A program made the translations under genes and the position numbers. DNA of 64,000 bases from assembly GCF_002162135.1 (NCBI RefSeq), contig NZ_CP021382.1, positions 3,036,001 to 3,100,000 on the forward strand. The letters run 5' to 3'. Source of the DNA: Cellvibrio sp. PSBB006 (GTDB taxonomy: Bacteria > Pseudomonadota > Gammaproteobacteria > Pseudomonadales > Cellvibrionaceae). The notes beneath the pieces are model-generated. The model had not been told where the DNA came from. It saw nothing but the letters and a program-made list of their open reading frames with translations, and ran no database searches. Below are positions 9,670 to 18,295 of the stretch, piece after piece (the first letter of the stretch is position 1; each line of letters starts with the position of its first letter).

Positions 9670-11943
9670 TTATTTCACCATAAAGCTTGTCTGTAATCCC
9701 TCTTCCGCATTCGGCGCTATCCATAAATTGAATTGGCCAGGCTCGGTAACGAGTTGCATCGCTTGATTGTGGAAGGCGAGTTCGTCGGTGTGCAGGGTGA
9801 AGGTCACTTTTTGCGATTCGCCTGGCTTCAGGAAAACGCGCTGGAAGTTTTTCAATTCCCGTACCGGGCGAGTGACATCGCCAATAATGTCCTGCACGTA
9901 CAATTGCACCACTTCGGTTGCGGCAACCTTGCCGGTGTTTTTAATTACGGCGCTGGCGGTGAGTGTTTTACCCAAACCGATTTCTTTTGCACTGATCTGC
10001 AAATTGTCGTAAGTAAACGTCGTGTAAGTCAAACCGTATCCAAATGGAAATTGTGGCTTGTGGCCGTAGTCGAGCAGGTTGGATGAGTTACCCGGTTGAT
10101 GCTGGAACACGCCTTGTTCGATCTTGTCGATGCGCGTGTAATTTTTATCGGTGGCCGGGCGGCCGGTGGCCATGTGGTTGTAGTAGTAAGGAATTTGTCC
10201 TACCGCAATTGGCCAGGTTAATGGCAAGCGGCCCACCGGAGACACTTCACCGTATAGTACATCAACCAACGCCGGGCCACCCATGGTGCCGGGGTGCCAA
10301 GCCATCAATAAGGCCGTGGATTGTTCGAGAGTTTGATCCAGCTGAATCGTGCGGCCCGCCATAATGACTTGCACCAGTGGTTTACCGGTTGCCGCCAATT
10401 GCGCAATCAATTCCTGTTGTACGCCGGGCAAACGAATATCGCCACGACTGTGACCTTCACCGGAAAGCACAGACTCTTCACCACCCACATATAAAATCAC
10501 GTCGGCTTTTTTGGCGGCGGCAACGGCAGCGGCAAAACCGGCGGTGCTTTTATCGCGGCTATAGCTAACGCCGGGAGCGACAATAATGTTCTTGTCGTTG
10601 CCGAGATATTTTTTCAAGGCAGGCAAGAAAGTGCGCGTATCTTTTTTCTCACCATCGTAAATCCAGGTACCGAGTTGTTCGAAGGGCGCATCGGCCAGCG
10701 GGCCGATCACAGCAATGGTTTGCTTTTTATTGAGCGGCAGGATTTTTTTGTCGTTCTTCAACAATACAAAGGATTCTTCTGCGGCTGTCTCAGCGGCGGC
10801 AAGGAATTTTTCATTCAGCAATACCTGCTCCCGGTTACCGCGTGGGTAGGGGTTATCCCACAAACCTAAACGCAACTTGATGCGCAGCATATTGCGCACG
10901 GCAGTGTTCAAATCCGCTTCGGAAAATTTTCCTTCCTTGATTAACTCGGGTAAATATTTTTCAAAGGTATCGGTGTGCATCTCAAAATCAATACCACCGT
11001 TAGCAGCCAGTTCCGCAGCGTGTTTGGCATCTGCAGCAAAGCCATGGGGAATCATCTCCATGACGGCATTCCAGTCACTCACCACGAAGCCATCAAATTT
11101 CCATTCGTCACGCAGGATTTTTTTCAGGGTAAACTTATTGGCAGTGGCCGGAATATCGTTGAGGGTGTTGTAGGAGCTCATGATGGTCATCAGGCCGGCG
11201 TCCACATTCGCCTTAAACGGACGCAGGTAAACATCGCGCAACAAACCTTCCGGCACATAAGCGGTGTTGTAGTCGCGACCACCTTCCGTTGCCCCATAGC
11301 CGACAAAATGTTTCGCCGATGCGGCCATCGCTGTTGGATCGGTCGGATCTTCTGTCTGGAAGCCTTCGGTCATCGCCACCCCCAGCAGTGACGCCAGGTA
11401 GGGATCTTCGCCGAGCGATTCGGCAATACGGCCCCAGCGGGGATCGCGCGCGATATCGATCATTGGCGCAAAGGTCCAGCGAATGCCATCAGTGGTGGCT
11501 TCTTCAGCCGCGATGCGCGCACCTTGTTTCACAATATCCGCATTCCAGCTGGCGGCCTGGCCAAGCGGAATCGGGAAGATAGTTTTGTAGCCGTGGATAA
11601 CATCCTGACCAAAGATCAATGGAATTTTTTTAGGGCTTTCTTCCACCGCAATACGTTGCAATTCTTCAAACGCATATTTGTTGACGCTGCTCATGGTGAC
11701 GTTGAGGAATCCACCGATCTTGCCGTCGCGTACTGCTTGCTTGATGGCTGGCATATCTTTTTCGGCATAGGTGCCCCAGTCGCGCAATTGGGTCTGGCCG
11801 ATTTTTTCCGTGAGGCTCATGTTGGCGAGCAGTTCATCGATTTGTTTTTCCAGGGCCGGATCGGGTGCGGCGTAAACCAACGGGTTTAACGCTGCCACCA
11901 TTAGCAGACTCATTCGCAGACAGCGACAAGCAAATTTTTTCAT
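9670..11943 (-). CDS. bglX: Glycoside hydrolase family 3 beta-glucosidase (BglX-like)
   Basis: A 757-residue exported enzyme that releases glucose from the non-reducing end of beta-gluco-oligosaccharides. The start at 11943 is chosen because it opens a signal peptide (ending near PLVYA, residue 26) and follows a TTTGGAGAT ribosome site. The longer frame to 12180 runs through a repeat. The GH3 N-terminal barrel (about 30-370) carries the nucleophile Asp290 in VVSDWNA. The (alpha/beta)6 domain (about 390-610, GGEESVLSGEGHSR) supplies the usual acid/base region, and a C-terminal fibronectin-III-like domain follows (about 660-757). Located beside two GH5 genes, it probably finishes degradation of the oligosaccharides they make. 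The bglX symbol is by resemblance. Confidence 0.88.
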   Translation of the reverse strand: MKKFACRCLRMSLLMVAALNPLVYAAPDPALEKQIDELLANMSLTEKIGQTQLRDWGTYAEKDMPAIKQAVRDGKIGGFLNVTMSSVNKYAFEELQRIAVEESPKKIPLIFGQDVIHGYKTIFPIPLGQAASWNADIVKQGARIAAEEATTDGIRWTFAPMIDIARDPRWGRIAESLGEDPYLASLLGVAMTEGFQTEDPTDPTAMAASAKHFVGYGATEGGRDYNTAYVPEGLLRDVYLRPFKANVDAGLMTIMSSYNTLNDIPATANKFTLKKILRDEWKFDGFVVSDWNAVMEMIPHGFAADAKHAAELAANGGIDFEMHTDTFEKYLPELIKEGKFSEADLNTAVRNMLRIKLRLGLWDNPYPRGNREQVLLNEKFLAAAETAAEESFVLLKNDKKILPLNKKQTIAVIGPLADAPFEQLGTWIYDGEKKDTRTFLPALKKYLGNDKNIIVAPGVSYSRDKSTAGFAAAVAAAKKADVILYVGGEESVLSGEGHSRGDIRLPGVQQELIAQLAATGKPLVQVIMAGRTIQLDQTLEQSTALLMAWHPGTMGGPALVDVLYGEVSPVGRLPLTWPIAVGQIPYYYNHMATGRPATDKNYTRIDKIEQGVFQHQPGNSSNLLDYGHKPQFPFGYGLTYTTFTYDNLQISAKEIGLGKTLTASAVIKNTGKVAATEVVQLYVQDIIGDVTRPVRELKNFQRVFLKPGESQKVTFTLHTDELAFHNQAMQLVTEPGQFNLWIAPNAEEGLQTSFMVK

Positions 11944-12141
11944 AACATCTCCAAAGAGTGGTTGTTCACCATTTTTTACATTTTTTCTTCCGGATTTTTT
12001 ATGAGCCGGGAAGTGGGTTGCAAATCTGTATCTTTTTGGGAGGTACAGGATCGCGAGGTTTTTTTGCCAGGGGATAGGTTGGGCAATTCCTTTGCCCGCA
12101 ATCTGCGGTCCGGATGACTGGGGAGTTATCTGGACCTTGGT

Positions 12142-12174
12142 TGTCGGATTACGCCTTTGGCTAATCCGACCTAC
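12142..12174. repeat. REP-like repeat, single-unit copy 3
   Basis: A single palindromic unit (TGTCGGATTACGCC..GGCTAATCCGACCTAC) matching the left unit of the paired copies, with a variant loop. It lies upstream of the GH3 start and immediately after the GH5 gene that ends at 12188, so it sits in the transcript joining the two genes if they are an operon. Confidence 0.8.
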
Positions 12175-12187
12175 GAACAAATAGTAA

Positions 12188-14878
12188 TTAGTCGGCGCTG
12201 ATCTCGAACCAGTTCATGTTCCAGCCGCCGCCACCGAGCATGTTGAAGCGCAGGGTGTGGTTGCCGACCGGTAAGCTGATGGTGGATGACACCGTGGACC
12301 AGGCTTGCCAGCCGCCGGTGGGTGCGATGGCTTTGGTGTCGATCTCCGTTTCGTTCAGCAGGAGTTCAAAGCCATCGCTGCCGTCCTGACTCGCCACGCG
12401 GTAGTCGATGGTGTAGTCGCCGGCTTCCGGTACGTGAATTTGATATTCCACCCAGTCGCCGCCGTCGAACCAGCCGGCGTTTTGTCCACCGCCCACATCG
12501 GTGCAAGCTTCCACCACAATACCCAACATATCGGTGTAACTTTCTGCTTCGATGCGTGCGGGAATCACAACGTATTGCAGTTCAGTATTCACCTGTTCGC
12601 TGCGGTAACTTTCACCGGACGCGCTCACCGCCGCCACACTGTAGTAATAAGTTTCGCCGCCCAGCAGCTCTGTGTCGGTAAACGTGGTGACGGTCAGTTC
12701 CTCAGCCAGCAAGGTGCGGTCGCCAGCGGGCGAGGTGCTGCGGTAAACCTTGTAGGTGATGCCTTCGCCGGCAACACTGTCCCAGGTGAGCGCATTGCTG
12801 CCGTCGCCTTCGGTGAGCACGAGGTTGGTGGGGCGATCCGGGTAATCAAACACGTCGTTGTGCTCGTCGGTCACCAGCCAATGGGCCAGACCTTCGTGTA
12901 CGTCGTACTCCACGGTGCCGTAGCTGGCAAAGAGCGCTTCGATCTCTTCGGCGCTGGCGGTGGTGAAGTCAACACGGCCTTGATCATCGATAACATCCTC
13001 GCCCGCGACCGGTTCTTCTTCTATCAGGTAGATTTCCGCCCAGGTGTTATTGCTGTTGTTGCCGCGAAACACGCCGTTGAATACATATTCCTGGCCGGCT
13101 TCAAGGGTAACCGCCTGGTAGATCGCACTGTTGATCTCGCCATCCACGCCGGTGGGGCGACCGATATGCAGCGCCGCGCCCGTACCGCCGGTGGGCAATT
13201 TCTCGGCCTGGGTGAAGTAGAAATCGTTGGCGGTTTCACCACTGATCGCCACTGTCGTCCAGCCAGTAAACCCTTCTTCAAAGTCACCGTTGACGATCAA
13301 GTCTTCAGCCGTGGCGGTGTTGACCAAACTGATATTGTCGTAGGTCACATCCGGGATGCTGCCCGCATTGGCACCGGTCTTGATGATGATGTAGTAGGTC
13401 TTGGTGCCTTCACCTTTGGGCGAGATAGTGCCCGGCTGGTCGGCACAGGCTTCGGCAAAGGTGGAATCCCAGCCATTGCAATCCCAGGTACTGGCCTTGA
13501 CGATTTGGCCCACGCCCACATCCAGTTCGGTGTTGGGCACATTGGTCACCATGCCCCAGGTACCTTCGCCCTGCCCGCCGGCAATGCTCACCAGCTTGTA
13601 AGACCAACTGGTCGAGGCCCAGCCGTATTGCGCGTAGGTATCGTAGGTGGCGCGGCCCAACTTGCCACCCAGCTCCAGACCGGCGCTTTGCCAGGGCTGG
13701 AATTCACCCATCAACATCGGCGTATCCAGGTTGGTCAGGCGGGTATTCCACTCACACACGCCTCCGGTACCACTCTCGCCACAGCGCAACCAGTCGCGGT
13801 GAATATCGTAGTGAGAGTCGTTGGGACGGTCGCCGAACAGGCCGGGATAGGGATGCAGCTCAAAGGCTACGTTGGTCAACCCGGCAGCGGCCGGGTCGCC
13901 GTAGACATCGATGCTGCCGTAATGGCTGTGCAGCATGATGATGTGGTTCTCGTCGATGGCGCGGATGGCGTCGTATAACTCCAGCACGCGTGTCTCCATA
14001 GCTTCGGCGGTTGAGCCCCAGGGCTCATTGAGCGGATCATAGGCCGCTACCACGGGTTCATCTTTGTAGCGGGTAGCCACCTGCTCCCACAACCATTTGG
14101 TACGGTCCTGATATTCCGCGTTGGTCCAGTACTGATTCTGTCCGGAACAGCCGGTGTGATCATTAGGCGTCTGGCCGCCGTGGGCGCCGTGCAGGTCGAG
14201 GATCACGTACATATCGCGCTCTTTTGCCTCGGCAATCGCCCAATCCAGGTAGTGCCAGGCATCCTCGCGCAGGGTTTTGGGGTTCTGTTCGTCTTCAATC
14301 ACACTCCACAGGAACGGCAGACGTACCACGTTAAAACCAAATGCTTTCAACTGATCCCAATCGCGCTCGGTGATCCAGCTGTCATGGAACACCTTCATCA
14401 GGCGTTCTTTTTCTTCATAACCGAAGCGCTCGGTCAGTTCAGCTTCCAGGGTGCATTGATCATGCACCGTCTCGCCGGCCTGCCCCATCATCCAGAATTC
14501 CTGCACCAGCCAATTGCCCAGGTTGGTGCCCTTGAGATTGATCGGCGTGCCGCTGGCCTTGACCCAGCGGGTGCCGTCGGTGCGCAGCATGGTCAGCCCT
14601 TCGCTGCTGGCGCTGGAGGACGACATGGACTCGGCGGAACTGGAGGAGGCGTCGGTGACAGATGACGAAGAAGATGATGGCATTTCAGAAGACGCCACTG
14701 ACGAACTGACGTCGGATGAGCTGACTGCAGACGAACTGGAACGGCTGCTGGACGTCGGGGAATCGTCATCGCCCGAGGAACCGCCGCAGGCGGCGAGTAT
14801 CAGGCTGGTGCCCAGCACCATGCCGAGGGACAGGGAACGGGTATGCGTGGTTAACGCACCCAGGAGAGTTGTTGACAT
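12188..14878 (-). CDS. GH5-family glucanase lipoprotein with poly-Ser linker, CBM and FN3 domains
   Basis: An 896-residue secreted glucanase. A lipobox (ILAAC, Cys at about residue 31) is followed by a serine-rich linker to about residue 95 and a GH5 barrel (about 95-470). The acid/base is Glu285 in PLNEPWG and the nucleophile Glu392 in MGEFQPW. Downstream are a CBM4/9-like beta-sandwich (about 510-620), a fibronectin-III domain (about 676-768) and a C-terminal CBM6 (about 771-896, starting RIEAESYTD). The catalytic domain is closely similar to that of the neighbouring gene at 15560-17707, so the two are paralogues. The GTNLGNWL and HDQCTLEAEL motifs recall exo-beta-1,3-glucanase-like GH5 enzymes. 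The exact beta-glucan specificity is inferred. Lipidation would keep it on the cell surface or in the periplasm. Confidence 0.87.
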   Translation of the reverse strand: MSTTLLGALTTHTRSLSLGMVLGTSLILAACGGSSGDDDSPTSSSRSSSSAVSSSDVSSSVASSEMPSSSSSSVTDASSSSAESMSSSSASSEGLTMLRTDGTRWVKASGTPINLKGTNLGNWLVQEFWMMGQAGETVHDQCTLEAELTERFGYEEKERLMKVFHDSWITERDWDQLKAFGFNVVRLPFLWSVIEDEQNPKTLREDAWHYLDWAIAEAKERDMYVILDLHGAHGGQTPNDHTGCSGQNQYWTNAEYQDRTKWLWEQVATRYKDEPVVAAYDPLNEPWGSTAEAMETRVLELYDAIRAIDENHIIMLHSHYGSIDVYGDPAAAGLTNVAFELHPYPGLFGDRPNDSHYDIHRDWLRCGESGTGGVCEWNTRLTNLDTPMLMGEFQPWQSAGLELGGKLGRATYDTYAQYGWASTSWSYKLVSIAGGQGEGTWGMVTNVPNTELDVGVGQIVKASTWDCNGWDSTFAEACADQPGTISPKGEGTKTYYIIIKTGANAGSIPDVTYDNISLVNTATAEDLIVNGDFEEGFTGWTTVAISGETANDFYFTQAEKLPTGGTGAALHIGRPTGVDGEINSAIYQAVTLEAGQEYVFNGVFRGNNSNNTWAEIYLIEEEPVAGEDVIDDQGRVDFTTASAEEIEALFASYGTVEYDVHEGLAHWLVTDEHNDVFDYPDRPTNLVLTEGDGSNALTWDSVAGEGITYKVYRSTSPAGDRTLLAEELTVTTFTDTELLGGETYYYSVAAVSASGESYRSEQVNTELQYVVIPARIEAESYTDMLGIVVEACTDVGGGQNAGWFDGGDWVEYQIHVPEAGDYTIDYRVASQDGSDGFELLLNETEIDTKAIAPTGGWQAWSTVSSTISLPVGNHTLRFNMLGGGGWNMNWFEISAD

Positions 14879-15559
14879 CTTATTGACCTCATTCGTTATT
14901 GTGATTGTGGTGGTGTTTCGCTGACCGCTTGGTGCGGCCCTGCTGTTTTTATTTTGTCGCTGTTATCAATAAAGCCCGGCGATTGTCGCTGTGCAGTCGC
15001 CCGGCGTCGTCCGAGTAACCCTTACTCGAACCCGGCAAATCGTCCTACCTTGCGCCCGATGGCAAACTGGGACGCATAAGGCGTAAAAAAAGGCCCCACT
15101 CCACCTGCCGGGAAGCGGGACCCAAGGTATTGAGAAAGAGGCAGGTCGCTGTTGACGACCCTTTTCTCAAGGTGGCGGGGCTCCAGACACAACACCGGCT
15201 CACCGCTTCGCCACCGAAGGGTGAGCCGGTTGTAACACGGAGGATTAGCGAACCCTGAGAAGACATTAACGGGTCGGGAGACGCCTGTCGTTCGAATGGA
15301 CGGGTACGAGTGAGTCAGGTGAGGCGTTAGAGGTTCGGATTGGATCGGGTCAGCAGAACGACGCTAAAAAGCATTCAAAATCAATTCATTAAGCCAGTGT
15401 GCTTGTTCCATCGGCCTCCGGCCAAAACAAACGTCGCGTAAAAAATTCATAAGCGACACCGAAGCAAGAAATGCGGAAGGGGTTAAAAACGCGGGTCTGG
15501 ATTAATGGGACTTCTCCAAACCCGGTTTTTTTACATCGGCCTTCAGCCTCGGTTCAAGG
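14879..15559. other. 681-base intergenic region between GH5 paralogues
   Basis: No convincing protein gene is visible; the one open frame here (15045-15266, minus) shows no start signal or recognisable composition. The left part is the upstream region of the GH5 gene starting at 14878, whose leader has a GAGGTCAATAAG-type weak ribosome site. The middle holds three hairpins, the last with a T-run on the minus strand (listed separately as a candidate RNA). The remainder, up to the stop of the second GH5 gene at 15560, shows nothing I can assign. Confidence 0.6.
15085..15240 (-). ncRNA. Candidate structured RNA or long 3' leader ending in a terminator
   Basis: Read on the minus strand, three hairpins follow each other. 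The first has 11-base perfect arms at 15220-15230 and 15194-15204. The second has nested arms: TTGAGAAA with TTTCTCAA (15130-15137 and 15163-15170), and inside them GGTCG with CGACC. The third is a GC-rich stem (15112-15122 with 15092-15101) ending in seven T residues at 15085-15091. The terminator stem uses G-U pairs that hold only on the minus strand, which fixes the direction. It may be the far 3' end of the upstream GH5 transcript or a separate small RNA. It does not match a riboswitch class I know. Confidence 0.45.
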
Positions 15560-17707
15560 TTACTGCGCCGTCAAACTCCACCAATTAATATTCCAACCTC
15601 CATTGCGCACATAGAGCGACAAGGTCTGCTGACCCGCCTCCAGATAAACGCTGTTGGAAATCGTGGTCCAGTTTTGCCAGCCGCCGGTGTTGGGTACGGT
15701 ATTCACCACCAGGTCCGTCGCGTTGCGGCTCAACACCACCTGGCCGGTGCTGTTGGGTGAGGCCACCCGGTATTGCACCGTGTACCAGCCAGCACTGGGA
15801 ATATTGATGGGATAGGACATCCAGTCATTCGTGTCGATGTAACCCGCATTAAAACCGCCGCCGGCATCGGTGGTGGTTTCCATACGCACACCGGCATGGG
15901 CGCTGAAATGCTCAGCTTCAATGCGCTGTCCTACCGTGGGACGGTAGTTCATCCAATAGGTGATTTCAGAATTGCGCACCAGCGACTGATTGGCAAAGGA
16001 ACGGAAGTAATTTTCGATCTGCGCCACGGTGGCGGTGCTGATGTTGATACTGCCCATGGTGCCACCGTTGTTGCTGTTGGTCACCATACCCCACCCCCAG
16101 GAACCGGGGTTGCCATTAGAGCCACCGAAAGACACCGTCTTGTAAGCCCAGTTGGTCGCGGCCCAGCCGTACATGTTGTAGATATCGTAGGTCTTGCGCA
16201 GCATCTGTCCACCCGCTGCACCGAGCAATGTCCAGGGCTGGAATTCGCCCACGAAGAAGGGCGTGTTCAGATTGGTGATGCGATTGTTCCAGTCACAACT
16301 TTCGCCGGTGCCGTTGGCGTTGCAATGGAGCCAATTGCTGTGAACATTGATGTGATGCGCGTTGCCGGTCCCTTCATTCCACCCCCACAGGCCGGGATAA
16401 AAATGCATCTCGAAGGCCACATTGCTGTTCATGCCACGCCCGGAAGGATGACCGTAGGCATCAATGCCGCCGCTGTTGTGACCGGGCAGGATGATCATGG
16501 TGTCCGGGTCTTTCGCACGGGCGACGTGATACAGCTCGGTAGAAAAATCCGCGAGGGTATTGGCATCAGTGCCCCAGGGTTCATTTAATAACCCGTATGC
16601 TGCGACCGCACCGCGCCCGCGATAACGGGCAGCAATCATGTCCCACAACCATTTGGTGCGATCGCGGTATTGAGCCGAACCCCACAGCTCGTTTTTACCC
16701 GCGCAACCGGAATGATGTTCCCAGCCCTGGCTACCGGCAGCACCGTGCAGATCGAGGATGGTGTACATACCGCGCTTTTCCGCTTCATCAATGGCGTAGT
16801 CCAGATACTGCCAGGCATCCGGGCGCAAGGTATAAGGCGCATTTTCGTTTTCAATCAGGTTGTACATAAACGGAATGCGCACCACGTTCATGCCCATAGC
16901 CTGCATATGGTCCCAGTCACGCGCGGTGATCCAGCTATCGCGGAAGATATCCATCAGGCGTTCTTTTTCGGCGTAGCCAAACCGCCCGGTGAGCGCGCCT
17001 TCCAGGGTGCATTGGTCATGGATAGTGCCGGCGTTGGTGGTCATGTTTTCGTTCATCATCCAAAACTCCAACTGCAGCCAGTTGCCCACGTTGGTGCCGC
17101 GCAGGTTGACGCGGTTGCCATTGGGGTCGACCCAGTAGCGCCCGCTTTGTTTGAGTTTGGGCAGCGGGGTCCAGCTCGCCTGACGGGTGAACTCCACCCA
17201 ATTGATATTCCAACCGCCGGTGCGGGCAAATAGGGTGATGTTCTGCGGGCCGGCTTCCAGATAAACCGCTGAGCTGACGGTCGTCCAGTTCTGCCAACCG
17301 CCGGTATTGGGGATGCTGGTGCCTTCGGTGAGATCCTGACCGTTGCGGCCCAGTACCACCAGACCGGTGCTACCGGTAGATGCCACCCGGTAACGCACAT
17401 CGTACCAGCCCGCTGTAGCCGGATTAATGGAATAGGTCATCCAATCGTTGGTATCGATCCAGCCGACATTCTGGCCACCGCCGCTGTCGGTGGTGGTTTC
17501 CAGTTGGACACCGGCCATGCCGGTGTAACTTTCCGCCTGGACCCTGCCCGGCAACGCAGTTTGCGCCTGGGCAAGTGATGGCAATAAAACACTGCCTGCG
17601 AGCAAGCCTGTCCATAACAGGTGTTTGCAGCGTGCGAGGGCATATGGAAACGAGCATAACGTTCGAGCGATACGGAGAGCAGTCGTCTTGGCCTTGGTTT
17701 TTTTCAT
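15560..17707 (-). CDS. GH5-family glucanase with two CBM6 modules
   Basis: A 715-residue secreted glucanase with architecture CBM6 - GH5 - CBM6. The signal peptide is long (about 48 residues, ending SLAQAQ) with an extended basic start. The CBM6 modules (about 52-185 and 590-715) are near-duplicates, sharing the motifs TTTDSGGGQN and TTTDAGGGFN and the segment NTGGWQNWTT. The GH5 barrel (about 190-565) carries acid/base Glu376 in LLNEPWG and nucleophile Glu488 in VGEFQPW. Unlike its paralogue it has no lipobox or poly-Ser linker, so it should be soluble and released. The pair suggests a division between free and anchored enzyme on the same beta-glucan. The substrate is not determined by the sequence alone. 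Confidence 0.87.
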   Translation of the reverse strand: MKKTKAKTTALRIARTLCSFPYALARCKHLLWTGLLAGSVLLPSLAQAQTALPGRVQAESYTGMAGVQLETTTDSGGGQNVGWIDTNDWMTYSINPATAGWYDVRYRVASTGSTGLVVLGRNGQDLTEGTSIPNTGGWQNWTTVSSAVYLEAGPQNITLFARTGGWNINWVEFTRQASWTPLPKLKQSGRYWVDPNGNRVNLRGTNVGNWLQLEFWMMNENMTTNAGTIHDQCTLEGALTGRFGYAEKERLMDIFRDSWITARDWDHMQAMGMNVVRIPFMYNLIENENAPYTLRPDAWQYLDYAIDEAEKRGMYTILDLHGAAGSQGWEHHSGCAGKNELWGSAQYRDRTKWLWDMIAARYRGRGAVAAYGLLNEPWGTDANTLADFSTELYHVARAKDPDTMIILPGHNSGGIDAYGHPSGRGMNSNVAFEMHFYPGLWGWNEGTGNAHHINVHSNWLHCNANGTGESCDWNNRITNLNTPFFVGEFQPWTLLGAAGGQMLRKTYDIYNMYGWAATNWAYKTVSFGGSNGNPGSWGWGMVTNSNNGGTMGSINISTATVAQIENYFRSFANQSLVRNSEITYWMNYRPTVGQRIEAEHFSAHAGVRMETTTDAGGGFNAGYIDTNDWMSYPINIPSAGWYTVQYRVASPNSTGQVVLSRNATDLVVNTVPNTGGWQNWTTISNSVYLEAGQQTLSLYVRNGGWNINWWSLTAQ

Positions 17708-18295
17708 GATGAAATACCTGAAGGTTTTATTGTTATCGCCATAACCGGGCTTTTTTTATATAACGTATTACAACGACCGAAGCGCCCATGCCATGGCGGA
17801 TTGAATCGCGGCAACGCAATACGCTGCACGCCTATTGAGAGTACGCCCCACCCACAAACCTGTCGTTCGGTTAAAAAAATCTACGCCGAACCCGCGCCAT
17901 TGCTCGTCTTCACGCTTGCGTCTGTGACGCAATTCACCCACTGCATTTATCTCCCTGCGCAGCGGCCGCCGCGCATTTTCACTTCGCGCCGGAAGCGGCA
18001 ATTACCACAATCGTGAATTTCATAAGATGACAACTTTTTGAGGGCTACATGCGCATTGAATCGCCGCGTCTGAGTTGGCAACTGGCGCGCGTGTCTGGCC
18101 AGGCTGCAATTATTTGGGCTATGATCTTGCACGCCACTCTGGAACATTATCCGGCGCACCTGACCGACTGCGGATAAAGTCTTGCAGACCACCAGCCTGT
18201 ATTTATCCAATAACCGTTTTACGTCCACCGGCGTTAAGCTCCCCTCCTCGCCGCGTGATGCATAACAATAATGATTGAAGCAAGGGCAGAACCCC
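17708..18295. promoter_or_regulatory. Divergent control region between GH5 and AraC-type regulator
   Basis: 588 bases with no believable gene; the short open frames on both strands lack start signals. The GH5 gene reads left and the AraC-type regulator reads right, so promoters for both should lie here and the regulator is a natural candidate to act on the GH5 gene. I could not assign specific -10/-35 boxes or operator half-sites with confidence. Confidence 0.45.

Noticed and set aside
11944..12180. Upstream extension of the GH3 frame
   Set aside because: It runs through a REP-like repeat and hides the signal peptide that begins at 11943.
12305..13978. 557-codon open frame opposite the GH5 lipoprotein gene
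   Set aside because: It is the antisense shadow of a GC-rich gene with clear catalytic motifs; the long frame reflects codon bias.
15045..15266. Small minus-strand frame between the GH5 genes
   Set aside because: It covers the hairpins and terminator, has no ribosome site and no recognisable composition.
15773..16588. 271-codon open frame opposite the second GH5 gene
   Set aside because: Antisense shadow of the GH5 enzyme with no independent start signal or domain.
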